A stretch of DNA of 64,000 nt. Origin: Paraburkholderia tropica. Lineage in GTDB: Bacteria > Pseudomonadota > Gammaproteobacteria > Burkholderiales > Burkholderiaceae. Where the stretch lies: positions 1 through 64,000 of the forward strand of contig NZ_CAJZAR010000105.1 of the NCBI RefSeq assembly GCF_914484835.1, in the 5' to 3' direction. Below are positions 42,749-50,849 of this stretch, piece after piece. How positions within the stretch are numbered: position 1 is the stretch's first letter; the number at the start of each line of letters is the position of its first letter. Under the pieces are notes generated by a model, which saw only the letters and a list, made by a program, of their open reading frames with translations, did not search any database and had not been told where the DNA came from. Made by a program: the position numbers and the translations under genes.

Positions 42749-42790
42749 AACAACGCCGCGCATCATTCGATGACGATACGCGGCGCTGTT
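42749..42790 (-). other. Hairpin in the mhpE-mhpT gap
   Basis: Directly after the mhpE stop, CGCGGCG/CGCCGCG with flanking TGTT/AACA arms (42749-42760 and 42779-42790) forms an 11-bp stem with one mismatch and an 18-base loop. It could be a partial terminator that lowers mhpT-mhpC expression, or an mRNA-stabilising stem. Confidence 0.5.
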
Positions 42791-43816
42791 TTACTGCTGA
42801 TGCGCGGCGGCGCGCTGTTTCAAATCGAGCGCGACATCCACGATCATGTCTTCCTGGCCGCCCACCATGCGGCGCTTGCCCAGTTCGACGAGAATATCCA
42901 CGGCTTTCAGGCCATACTTCTTCGCCGCCACTTCCGAATGGCGCAGGAAGCTCGAATACACGCCCGCATAACCGAGCGCGAGCGTTTCGCGGTCCACGCG
43001 CACCGGACGGTCCTGCAACGGGCGCACGATATCGTCGGCGGCGTCCATCAGCGTGTAGAGATCGGTGCCGTGATGCCAGCCCATACGCTCGGCTGCTGCA
43101 ATAAAGACTTCGAGCGGCGCATTGCCCGCGCCCGCGCCCATGCCCGCGAGCGAGGCGTCGATGCGATCGCAGCCCTCTTCCACCGCGACGATCGAATTCG
43201 CCACGCCCAGCGAGAGATTGTGATGCGCGTGCATGCCCGTTTGCGTTTCGGGTTTCAGCACCTGTTTGACGGCACGAAAACGATCGCGCACATCGTTCAT
43301 CGTGAGCGCGCCGCCCGAATCGACCACATAAATACAGGTCGCGCCGTAGCTTTCCATCTTCTTCGCTTCGACGGCGAGATTCGCGGGCGCGGTCATATGG
43401 CTCATCATCAGAAAGCCGACCGTGTCCATGCCGAGTTCGCGCGCGTATTCGATGTGCTGCTTCGAAATATCGGCTTCCGTGCAATGCGTGGCCACGCGCA
43501 CGACGCGCGCGCCCGCCTGGTAGGCGGCCTTCAGATCGTGAATCGTGCCGATGCCGGGCAACAGCAGCGTGGCGATCTTCGCGTGCTTCACCACGTCCGC
43601 GACGGCTTCGATCCATTCGAGATCGCTATGCGCGCCAAAGCCGTAATTGAAGCTTGAACCTTGCAGACCGTCGCCGTGCGCGACTTCGATCGAATCGACT
43701 TTCGCCTGATCGAGCGCGCGCGCGATGTCCTGCACGTTCTGAATCGAATATTGATGGCGAATCGCGTGGCTGCCGTCGCGCAGCGTCACATCGGAGATAT
43801 AGAGTTTCTTGCTCAT
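42791..43816 (-). CDS. mhpE: 4-hydroxy-2-oxovalerate aldolase
   Basis: A 341-residue DRE-TIM metallolyase aldolase that splits 4-hydroxy-2-oxovalerate to pyruvate and acetaldehyde. The N-terminal DVTLRDGSHA (R13, D14) and the metal-binding MHAHHNLSLG segment are intact, as is DASLAGMGAGAGNAPLE. It works as a channelled complex with the acetaldehyde dehydrogenase MhpF, encoded 21 bases upstream. ATG 43816 has AGGAG 8 bases upstream. Confidence 0.95.
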   Translation of the reverse strand: MSKKLYISDVTLRDGSHAIRHQYSIQNVQDIARALDQAKVDSIEVAHGDGLQGSSFNYGFGAHSDLEWIEAVADVVKHAKIATLLLPGIGTIHDLKAAYQAGARVVRVATHCTEADISKQHIEYARELGMDTVGFLMMSHMTAPANLAVEAKKMESYGATCIYVVDSGGALTMNDVRDRFRAVKQVLKPETQTGMHAHHNLSLGVANSIVAVEEGCDRIDASLAGMGAGAGNAPLEVFIAAAERMGWHHGTDLYTLMDAADDIVRPLQDRPVRVDRETLALGYAGVYSSFLRHSEVAAKKYGLKAVDILVELGKRRMVGGQEDMIVDVALDLKQRAAAHQQ

Positions 43817-43837
43817 TGCCTGTGCTCCTTATGCGCC

Positions 43838-44788
43838 TTAAGCGCCTTGCACGCTCAGCAGCGTCTGCGCCATGCGCTCGGCGGTCGCGAGCGCGGCGGA
43901 CGTCATGATGTCGAGATTGCCTGCGTATGCGGGCAGATAATGCGCGGCGCCTTCCACTTCGAGAAACACCGAGGTTTTCAGGCCGCTGAATTTGCCGAGA
44001 CCGGGAATATTCAAAGGCGCGTTCGCCGGAATTTCATCGAACTGGACTTGTTGTTTGAGGCGATAACCGGGCACGTAGGCATTCACTTTCGCCACCGTTT
44101 CTTCAATCGATTTTTCAATCGCGTCTTGATCGGCGAGTTCTGAAAGCGTGTAGACGGTATCGCGCATCATCACCGGCGGCTCGGCCGGATTCAGCACGAT
44201 GATCGCCTTGCCTTTCGCCGCGCCGCCGACGACTTCAATCGCCTTCGAGGTGGTTTCGGTGAATTCGTCGATATTCGCGCGCGTGCCCGGACCCGCCGAT
44301 TTGCTGCTGATCGACGCGACGATTTCCGCGTAATGCACCTTCGCCACGCGCGACACCGCCGCGACGATGGGAATGGTCGCCTGGCCGCCGCACGTGACCA
44401 TATTCACGTTGGGCGCGTCGATCTGCGCATCGAGATTCACGACCGGCACGCAATACGGGCCGATGGCAGCGGGCGTCAAATCGATCACGCGAATCGACGG
44501 TTTCAGCTTGCGCAGTAGCGCATCGTTCTTGATATGCGCGCCCGCTGAAGTCGCATCGAACACGAAGTCGATCTCGTTGAACACGGGCAGACGCGTGAGT
44601 CCTTCCGCGCCTTCGTGCGTGGTCGCCACGCCGAGCCGCGCGGCGCGCGCGAGACCATCGGAGTTCGGATCGATGCCGACCATCGCCGCCATTTCCAGAT
44701 GCTGGCTGTTGCGCATGATCTTGATCATCAGGTCCGTGCCGATATTGCCGGAGCCGATAATCGCCGCCTTGAGTTTTTCAGAAGCCAT
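43838..44788 (-). CDS. mhpF: Acetaldehyde dehydrogenase (acetylating)
   Basis: A 316-residue enzyme that turns acetaldehyde into acetyl-CoA with NAD and CoA, in complex with MhpE. The Rossmann motif IIGSGNIGTD (10-19), catalytic C133 in VTCGGQATIP and SSKSAGPGTRANIDEFT are present. ATG 44788 is preferred to ATG 44794: AGGA lies 7 bases before it, and it gives exactly 316 residues, the length of the E. coli protein. It follows mhpD by 25 bases. Confidence 0.95.
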   Translation of the reverse strand: MASEKLKAAIIGSGNIGTDLMIKIMRNSQHLEMAAMVGIDPNSDGLARAARLGVATTHEGAEGLTRLPVFNEIDFVFDATSAGAHIKNDALLRKLKPSIRVIDLTPAAIGPYCVPVVNLDAQIDAPNVNMVTCGGQATIPIVAAVSRVAKVHYAEIVASISSKSAGPGTRANIDEFTETTSKAIEVVGGAAKGKAIIVLNPAEPPVMMRDTVYTLSELADQDAIEKSIEETVAKVNAYVPGYRLKQQVQFDEIPANAPLNIPGLGKFSGLKTSVFLEVEGAAHYLPAYAGNLDIMTSAALATAERMAQTLLSVQGA

Positions 44789-44813
44789 GGTCATTCCTGT
44801 TTCGGCCTGTCAA

Positions 44814-45614
44814 TCAGGCAGTGAAAGTCGCGCGAACGCTGCCGAGGCCTTCGATCTGCGCGGTATAGGTGCCGGGTTCCTTCACGGCGACCATCGGGCC
44901 GAGCGCGCCCGTGAGCACCACGTCGCCGGCGCGCAACGGCGTGCCGAGTTGCACCATGCGGTCGGCGAGCCACACGGCCGCGTTGAGCGGATTGCCGAGA
45001 CACGCCGCGCCGTTGCCGCGCGACAGCACTTCGCCGTCGCGCGACAACTCCATTGCGCAAGCGGTCAAATCGATTTGCGCGAGCGGAACGGGGCGGCTGC
45101 CCACCACGAAACGCGCGCTCGATGCGTTGTCGGCGACCGTATCGACGAAGCGAATATCCCAGTTCTGAATCCGGCTATCGACGATTTCGATCGCCGCGAG
45201 TGCATACGCACTCGCATTCAGAATATCGACGAACGTGTGTTTCTCGTGCGTGAGATCGCGGGCGAGCACGAGCGCAATTTCGGCTTCCACTTTCGGCTGG
45301 ATCAGTTGTGCCAACGAAATTGGCTCGCTATCGCCGTGCGCCATGCTCGCGAACAGCGCGCCGAAATCGGGCTGATCCACGCCCAGTTGCTTTTGCACCG
45401 CGAGCGACGTGAGGCCGATCTTGCGGCCCACGATGCGCTCGCCGTTTTTCACGCGCAGATCCACGTTCGCTTGCTGCACGGCGTAGGCCGTAGTGATGTC
45501 GTCGAGCGCGATTTCGCCGCGCACGGGCTCGATGACATTGCGCGTGTGTTCCGCTTCGCGCAAACGCGCGGCTAATGCCGCGATGCGATTTTCACTGCGA
45601 TGTTGATCGGTCAT
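44814..45614 (-). CDS. mhpD: 2-keto-4-pentenoate hydratase
   Basis: A 266-residue FAH-fold hydratase that adds water to 2-hydroxypenta-2,4-dienoate to give 4-hydroxy-2-oxovalerate. The VGRKIGLTS, QPKVEAEIALVL (metal-binding Glu pair), EIVDSRIQNWDI and LTGALGPMV segments identify MhpD/XylJ-type enzymes. ATG 45614 follows AAGGAG. It is preceded by a 54-base gap with a 10-bp repeat tract, after mhpB. Confidence 0.94.
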   Translation of the reverse strand: MTDQHRSENRIAALAARLREAEHTRNVIEPVRGEIALDDITTAYAVQQANVDLRVKNGERIVGRKIGLTSLAVQKQLGVDQPDFGALFASMAHGDSEPISLAQLIQPKVEAEIALVLARDLTHEKHTFVDILNASAYALAAIEIVDSRIQNWDIRFVDTVADNASSARFVVGSRPVPLAQIDLTACAMELSRDGEVLSRGNGAACLGNPLNAAVWLADRMVQLGTPLRAGDVVLTGALGPMVAVKEPGTYTAQIEGLGSVRATFTA

Positions 45615-45630
45615 GCAAACTCTCCTTGTT

Positions 45631-45670
45631 GCTGTCGATCGTTGTCGATCGTTGTCGATCTGTGTCGATC
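45631..45670. repeat. 10-bp tandem repeat between mhpB and mhpD
   Basis: Two exact copies of GTTGTCGATC (45641-45660) are flanked by one variant on each side (GCTGTCGATC, TGTGTCGATC). The last unit overlaps the mhpB stop codon. Confidence 0.75.
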
Positions 45671-46631
45671 AAGCCGCCGCCGCGAACTTCGCATCCGCGG
45701 GCGAGGCATGCATGGTGGCGAAGCCCGCGATCCACTCGGGAATCTCGCGGTAGTAATCGAGCGACGCGCGATAGTCGCCATACGCGGCGAGCGTGCCGAA
45801 CGCGGCCACCCAGGTGCGAATCTCGTGCGCCGACTTGCCGCCGTCGCGCGTGATGGCCGCGTTGGTCATGCCGTCCACGGCGGTCAGTTCGCCCGAGGCG
45901 AGCTGCGCGAGAAACGCGCGGTCCCATTCGGGATTGAGCGGATGCAGCGGGCTGTCGCCTTGCGAAAACGCCCGCGCCGCCGCCACCGTGCGCGCCTGGC
46001 GCGCCTCGCGCGACTCGGCCGTGGGATTGCGGCCCGCGATCAGACGCTCGGCGACTTCGGGCGTCGCGCCGATCAGTTCGGGCACCGGCGGTTCGTGCGA
46101 GATGCCGCCCGAGCCGACCACCAGCACGCGCCGGTTCGTGCGCGCCAGAAAGCGCCCAATCGCATCGCCGAGCAGACGCGCGCGGCGCAGCGTCGCCATC
46201 GGCGGCGCGACCGAGTTGATGAACACCGGAATCACCGGATAGCGATCGAGATCGCCCGTGAGCACTTCGAGCGCCTGCGCGCAGCCGTGATCGACCTGCA
46301 TGCGATACGAGAGCGCCACGTCGATATCGGCGGCGAGCACCTGCTCCGCGAGTTCATGCGCGAGCGCAGACGGCACCGGCAAATCGCCGGCCAGGCTCTT
46401 GAAGTCGCCGATCGCCTGCGCTTTCGCGCCGATGCAGAACGGCGGCATCATGTCGTAGAAAAAGCCGTTGAAATGATCAGGCGCGAACACGACGATCAGA
46501 TCGGGATTGAAGGCGTCGACGCGCGCACGCGCCGCGCGGCCCACGCGCTCGACTTCCTCGACCACGTCGGGACGCGGATCGAAATAGCCGTGCAAGGGCG
46601 TGTGCGAAAGACATTCGAGGTGAATGGGCAT
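45669..46631 (-). CDS. mhpB: 2,3-dihydroxyphenylpropionate 1,2-dioxygenase (extradiol)
   Basis: A 320-residue LigB-type (class III) extradiol dioxygenase that opens the ring of 2,3-dihydroxyphenylpropionate using Fe(II) and oxygen. H115 (MQVDHG) and H179 (GGISHEPP) stand at the positions established as catalytic in E. coli MhpB, and APDHFNGFFYDMMPPFCIG near the N-terminus is diagnostic. ATG 46631 (MPIHLECLSH) has AGGAG 11 bases upstream and gives the family length. It follows mhpA by 16 bases. Confidence 0.95.
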   Translation of the reverse strand: MPIHLECLSHTPLHGYFDPRPDVVEEVERVGRAARARVDAFNPDLIVVFAPDHFNGFFYDMMPPFCIGAKAQAIGDFKSLAGDLPVPSALAHELAEQVLAADIDVALSYRMQVDHGCAQALEVLTGDLDRYPVIPVFINSVAPPMATLRRARLLGDAIGRFLARTNRRVLVVGSGGISHEPPVPELIGATPEVAERLIAGRNPTAESREARQARTVAAARAFSQGDSPLHPLNPEWDRAFLAQLASGELTAVDGMTNAAITRDGGKSAHEIRTWVAAFGTLAAYGDYRASLDYYREIPEWIAGFATMHASPADAKFAAAA

Positions 46632-46647
46632 GTCGTGTGGCTCCTGC

Positions 46648-48492
46648 TCAGGCTTCGGCGGCGCGCGCGACGGCGACGTCGGCAAGCGCGGGGCGGCGTG
46701 TCGGGGCAACGGCGGCTTTCACACCGACATCGGTCATGCCGAGCTTGCCCGCGAGTTCGACGATCGCGTCCGAGACCTGCTGCGGCGTGCATACGCCCGC
46801 GACGAAGCGGTCCGGGCGCAGCAGCACAACCGACTCCGGCAGGCGGCTGAACCAGTCCTTGAGGCTGCCTTGCACGTCGCCGACCGCGAGCACGTCGGCG
46901 GGCACGTCGTCGCCGTAATCGAGTTGCACGTCCGGCTTCGCGACCACGAAGCGCGCGCCCAGGCGTTCCCACAGCGCGCGCGCTTGCGGCGTGAGCCCGA
47001 AGGTCGGGTCCGCGCCCCAGGCGAGCAGCGCGAAGCCGTTGCCGATCGCATCGTCCAGACGCACGACGCGGCCATCGGCGAGACGCACGCGCGGCTGCAC
47101 GAACATGCGGCCCACCGGCGACGCGGCGAGCGGATCGCGGCCATACGCGAGACGGCCGAGCAGCGAATCGCGTTTCTGGCTCATCAGCCCGAGCAGGCGG
47201 CCGATCGGCCCGCTGCCCGCGCCTTCGAGCACGCGCGCGAGCCAGCCGCCCTTCGCTTGCGGCGGCGGCAGCAGCACGACGCCCGCTTCGTAACGCGGCA
47301 TCGGCTTGAAACGCATTTCGACGAAATAGCGCTTCACGGAAGGGAAAACGTTCATCGACTTCACGAACGCATCGCGAAAGCGCGCGCCGAAACGCGTGGT
47401 CGGCGCGAAGATATCGCCCGCGACTTCCGAGAGGTGAATCATCGAGCGCGCATGCGCGCGGCGCTCGACCGTATAGGTGTCGAGCAGACGGCCATCGGCG
47501 AGACCCTTCGCGACCATCGCGAGTTTCCAGCCGAGATTGTTCGCGTCGCGAATGCCGCTGTTATAGCCCTGTCCTTGCCACACCGGCATGATGTGCGCGG
47601 CGTCGCCCGCGAGCAGCACGCGGTCCACGCGGAACGTTTCGGCCAGCCGCGCGTTGTGCGTATAGACGCGCTTGCGGATGTAATCGACCTTGTCCGGGTC
47701 CGCGACCACCTTGCGGATCAGCGCGGCCATGTTCTCGGGCTTCGAGAGTTCTTCCTCGGTCTCGCCCGGCATCACCATGAATTCGAAGCGGCGAATGCCG
47801 TGCGGCAGCGCCGCCGACACATAAGGCCGCGTGTGATCGCAATGCATGTAGATGTGCGGCGAGCCGATCGGGTCGTTGCGCACGTCCACGACGATCCATT
47901 GATTCGGCTTCGTGCGGCCTTCGAACGGCACGTTCAGCGCGCGACGCACGAAACTATTGCCGCCGTCCGCGCCCACCATGTACGCGGCGCGAATCACGCG
48001 GCGCTCGCCGTTGGCGTCGCTTACGTCGATCGATACGCCGTGCGCGTCCTGCACGAATCCGTTCACGTCGTGACCGAACAACACGTCGACATGCTCGAAG
48101 CGCGCGAGGCCTTCGTAAAGCACGCGATCCGCGAGCGGCTGAATAAAGGCATTACGGCGCGGCCAGCCGAATTCGTCGGTGCGCGGTTCGAGCGACGCGA
48201 AACAGTGACCGTCCTTCGTCACGAAGCGCATCCAGTGATCGGGCGTGGTGTGCGGCACGAGCGCATCGGCGAGACCGATCGACTGGAACACGCGCAATGC
48301 TTCGTCATCCAAACCAATTGCGCGCGGATAGTCGATAATCTGGTCGAGCTTTTCGATGAGCGTGACGCGCACGCCTTGCAGACCGAGAATGTTGGCGATC
48401 GTGAGGCCGACCGGACCCGCTCCGATGATGGCGACGTCGGTGACGTGCTGGCGAGGGCGGACGGAATCCGCCTGATGAGGCGTGGTGTGCAT
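46648..48492 (-). CDS. mhpA: 3-(3-hydroxyphenyl)propionate hydroxylase
   Basis: A 614-residue FAD monooxygenase of the PHBH type that hydroxylates 3-(3-hydroxyphenyl)propionate to the 2,3-diol with NADH. The FAD-binding IIGAGPVGLTIANILG, the middle ADGGNSFVRRALN segment and GDAAHIMPVWQGQGYNSGIRDANNL are complete, and the C-terminal thioredoxin-like extension is present. ATG 48492 (MHTTPHQADS) has AGGAG 6 bases upstream; the frame stays open further upstream but overlaps the promoter. It is the first gene of the operon. Confidence 0.95.
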   Translation of the reverse strand: MHTTPHQADSVRPRQHVTDVAIIGAGPVGLTIANILGLQGVRVTLIEKLDQIIDYPRAIGLDDEALRVFQSIGLADALVPHTTPDHWMRFVTKDGHCFASLEPRTDEFGWPRRNAFIQPLADRVLYEGLARFEHVDVLFGHDVNGFVQDAHGVSIDVSDANGERRVIRAAYMVGADGGNSFVRRALNVPFEGRTKPNQWIVVDVRNDPIGSPHIYMHCDHTRPYVSAALPHGIRRFEFMVMPGETEEELSKPENMAALIRKVVADPDKVDYIRKRVYTHNARLAETFRVDRVLLAGDAAHIMPVWQGQGYNSGIRDANNLGWKLAMVAKGLADGRLLDTYTVERRAHARSMIHLSEVAGDIFAPTTRFGARFRDAFVKSMNVFPSVKRYFVEMRFKPMPRYEAGVVLLPPPQAKGGWLARVLEGAGSGPIGRLLGLMSQKRDSLLGRLAYGRDPLAASPVGRMFVQPRVRLADGRVVRLDDAIGNGFALLAWGADPTFGLTPQARALWERLGARFVVAKPDVQLDYGDDVPADVLAVGDVQGSLKDWFSRLPESVVLLRPDRFVAGVCTPQQVSDAIVELAGKLGMTDVGVKAAVAPTRRPALADVAVARAAEA

Positions 48493-48648
48493 GTTGTCTC
48501 CTGTTTGGACCGCCCAGGCGCTCGTGCGCCGCGTGCGGTCCCATGCAGAACTGTCGCGCGGCTCGGCGGCCGCTGCGGGTGCTGACAGGTCTTGCCTGGA
48601 ACGAATCACCGGCTCGGGCGTTTTGCCGCAGACCGGTGAATGAAAGCG

Positions 48649-48677
48649 AGTCTAGGGGCGTGCCCACGCCCGCTCAA
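48649..48677 (-). promoter_or_regulatory. Predicted mhp operon promoter
   Basis: On the minus strand TTGAGC (48672-48677) is separated by exactly 17 bases from TAGACT (48649-48654). Each box matches the consensus at four of six positions, as expected for an activator-dependent promoter. The start site would be near 48642. Confidence 0.55.
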
Positions 48678-48690
48678 CAATTTCGAAGAA

Positions 48691-48709
48691 ATGTGCATAG
48701 AATGCACAT
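48691..48709. promoter_or_regulatory. Candidate MhpR operator
   Basis: ATGTGCATAGAATGCACAT is a perfect 8-3-8 palindrome. Its core GTGCA-N5-TGCAC matches the E. coli MhpR site GTGCACCTGGTGCAC as remembered from the literature. Its centre is about 58 bases upstream of the predicted mhpA start site, and it lies 24 bases before the mhpR start codon. Confidence 0.75.
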
Positions 48710-48732
48710 GATTGATTTAAAAGAGATTTTTA

Positions 48733-49530
48733 ATGACAAAGTATGCAAACGTGCGCGGTCTCGCACGCGGCCTGCAGGTGCTCCGGGCGCTCAACGCGAT
48801 GGAGAACGGGCGCGCGACGAGCCAGCAACTGAGCGAGGCCACGGGCCTGCATCGCACCACCGTGCGGCGTTTGCTGGAGACGCTCGTCGAAGAGAATCTC
48901 GTGCGGCGTAGTGCCTCCGACGACAGCTTTCGCCTCACGCTCAACGTGCGCGAACTGAGCGAAGGCTTCACCGACGACGAGCTGATCGCCACCGTCGCGC
49001 CGCCGATCATGGCGCAGATGATGCAACGGATCGTGTGGCCCTCCGACCTCACGACGCCCGACGGCGACGCGATGATCGTGCGCGAAACCACGCACCGTTT
49101 CAGCCCGCTCTCGTTTCACCGCTCGATGGTCGGGCGGCGTTTGCCGCTATTGCTCACGTCGGCGGGCCGCGTCTATTTGGCGATGTGCCCCGAGGCTGAA
49201 CGCGAGGACATGCTCGATCTGCTGCGCGCAGGCGCGGGCGGCGAGCAGCAGCAGAAGCTCGCATCGGACCCGGCGTTCATCCGCAATCTCGTGCGGCAGA
49301 CGCGCGCCGACGGCTTCGGCTCGAATCACGGTGACTGGGCCGACCAGCGCAAGATCGGCGCGCTCGCGGTCGCCATCGAAGCGCATGGCCGCGTGCTCGC
49401 GAGCCTCAACGTGATCTATCTGGAGCAGGCCATGCCGCCGCAGGAAGCGGTGCGCCGGTTCGTGCCGGAATTGCAGCGCGCGGCGAAGGAAATGGTGGAG
49501 GCGATGGAGCGGCAGGAAGGCGAAGCGTGA
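48733..49530 (+). CDS. mhpR: IclR-family activator of the mhp operon
   Basis: A 265-residue IclR-type regulator divergent from mhpA. The N-terminal winged helix (about 8-70) includes GLARGLQVLRALNAMENGRATSQQL and the recognition helix LHRTTVRRLLETLVEENLV. The effector domain contains GRRLPLLLTSAGRVYLAM and GSNHGDWADQRKIGALAVAI. In E. coli, MhpR activates the operon when 3-(3-hydroxyphenyl)propionate is bound. The palindrome 24 bases before its start codon could also give autoregulation. Length and neighbours match E. coli MhpR. Confidence 0.92.
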   Translation: MTKYANVRGLARGLQVLRALNAMENGRATSQQLSEATGLHRTTVRRLLETLVEENLVRRSASDDSFRLTLNVRELSEGFTDDELIATVAPPIMAQMMQRIVWPSDLTTPDGDAMIVRETTHRFSPLSFHRSMVGRRLPLLLTSAGRVYLAMCPEAEREDMLDLLRAGAGGEQQQKLASDPAFIRNLVRQTRADGFGSNHGDWADQRKIGALAVAIEAHGRVLASLNVIYLEQAMPPQEAVRRFVPELQRAAKEMVEAMERQEGEA

Positions 49531-49582
49531 GCCTGTTGGCCCACGCCCTTTCCAGCAATTCACGCAATTTTCAAAAAGGGGC

Positions 49583-49611
49583 TTGCGCACCTGCGGGAGT
49601 GTCTCTATAAT
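49583..49611 (+). promoter_or_regulatory. tRNA-Val promoter
   Basis: TTGCGC (49583-49588), a 17-base spacer and a perfect TATAAT (49606-49611), followed by a GC-rich discriminator (TCGCGCTC) of the sort linked to stringent control. The tRNA begins 13 bases after the -10 box. Confidence 0.8.
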
Positions 49612-49624
49612 TCGCGCTCTCAAC

Positions 49625-49701
49625 AGGCTCGTAGCTCAGTTGGTTAGAGCACCACCTTGACATGGTGGGGGTCGTTGGTTCGAATCCAATCGAGCCTACC
49701 A
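49625..49701 (+). tRNA. tRNA-Val (GAC)
   Basis: A 77-base cloverleaf. AGGCTCG pairs with CGAGCCT to close the acceptor stem and CCA is encoded. The anticodon arm is CCACC-TTGACAT-GGTGG with GAC at 49659-49661, reading GUC and GUU valine codons. The T arm is GTTGG-TTCGAAT-CCAAT. Confidence 0.96.
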
Positions 49702-49751
49702 ACGAATATAGCGGTATCGCGTAGCGGCTTTATCATGCTTACGCAGTGAAT

Positions 49752-49800
49752 ATGGCGCATTCCTTCACGGGTCTGCGCCATTTTCTTTTTGCGCGTTCAG
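49752..49800 (+). terminator. Terminator after tRNA-Val
   Basis: ATGGCGCA (49752-49759) pairs with TGCGCCAT (49784-49791), directly followed by TTTCTTTTT. Confidence 0.75.
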
Positions 49801-49871
49801 CGTGCGTGAATAACATCACGCAACATCGCGCGACATCACGCGCGCGCCAATCGCCACGCCAAATTACCGAA

Positions 49872-50789
49872 TCAATCGAGCGCCTTGTCGTTCGGATGCG
49901 CGAACAACTCCTTCATCTGCTGCGAAAGCGGATAGTCGAGATTCATGCCATTGGGCGGAATCGGCTGCGTGAACCATTTCGTATAGAGCTTCGCCATCTC
50001 GCCCGAGGTCTGCATCTTCGCGACGGTTTCATCGACGAGCGCCTTGAATTGCGGATCGTCGCGACGCAGCATGCACGCGTAGTTTTCCGATACCGGCGGC
50101 GTGCCCGCCACGACATAATCCTGCGGATTCTTCGTCTTCGCGCGCTCGCCATAGAGCAGCGGCTCATCCATCACGAAGGCCACCGCGCGGCCCGTCGTCA
50201 CATTGAGGAACGACTCGGCGTGGTCCTTCGCGCTGATGATCGTCATGTTCATGCGCTTCTCTTCGTTCATCTTGCGCAGCATGCGTTCGTCGGACGTGCC
50301 CGCCGTGGTCGCGACCGTCTTGCCCGCGAGATCCGCGAAATCCTTCACGCCCGAATCCTTGCGCGTGATAAAGCGAATGCCGTAAAGAAAAATGCTATTC
50401 GAAAACGCGGCCTGATTCTGACGCTCGAACGTATTCGTGGTCGAACCGCATTCGAGGTCGATCGTGCCGTTCTGCACCAGCGGAATACGGTTTTGCGACG
50501 TGATGGGAATCGTGCGCACCTTGAGGTTCGGCGTATCGGTTTTCTGCTTGATCGCATCGACGATCTTCAGCGCGATTTCCTGCGAATAGCCAATCACGTT
50601 CTGATTCTGGTCGTAATACGAAAACGGAATCGACGACTCGCGCGTGCCGAGCACGATCACGCCGCTGTCGTGCACTTTCTTGAGCGTGCCCGTGAGTTCT
50701 TCCGCCTGCGCCGCGCTCGCGAACATCGTCGCCGCCAATGCGCTTGCCCCGATCACGCCCATCACGCCGATTTTTCTCATGCCGATCAT
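49872..50789 (-). CDS. Amino-acid ABC transporter substrate-binding protein (glutamate/aspartate type)
   Basis: A 305-residue periplasmic binding protein of family 3. The signal peptide ends at ASAAQA-EE (about 30). The mature part has ESSIPFSYYDQNQNVIGYSQEIALKIVDAI, QNRIPLVQNGTIDLECGSTTNT and KTVATTAGTSDER, the pattern of GltI-type acidic amino-acid binders. No permease or ATPase gene is adjacent, so it must use a transporter encoded elsewhere. ATG 50789 is preferred, with GGAG 9 bases upstream; MRKIG at 50780 is possible. It lies 60 bases downstream of the DadA-like gene on the same strand. Confidence 0.88.
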   Translation of the reverse strand: MIGMRKIGVMGVIGASALAATMFASAAQAEELTGTLKKVHDSGVIVLGTRESSIPFSYYDQNQNVIGYSQEIALKIVDAIKQKTDTPNLKVRTIPITSQNRIPLVQNGTIDLECGSTTNTFERQNQAAFSNSIFLYGIRFITRKDSGVKDFADLAGKTVATTAGTSDERMLRKMNEEKRMNMTIISAKDHAESFLNVTTGRAVAFVMDEPLLYGERAKTKNPQDYVVAGTPPVSENYACMLRRDDPQFKALVDETVAKMQTSGEMAKLYTKWFTQPIPPNGMNLDYPLSQQMKELFAHPNDKALD

Positions 50790-50849
50790 CGTCCTGTTCT
50801 CCCGACTGGTGTAGTGAAAATATGCAATCAACGTCTTCGTTCAATGCGC

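Noticed and set aside
49625..49701. tRNA-Val as an integration site for a genomic island
   Set aside because: The 3' end is not repeated downstream, there is no integrase, and the following genes have ordinary composition.
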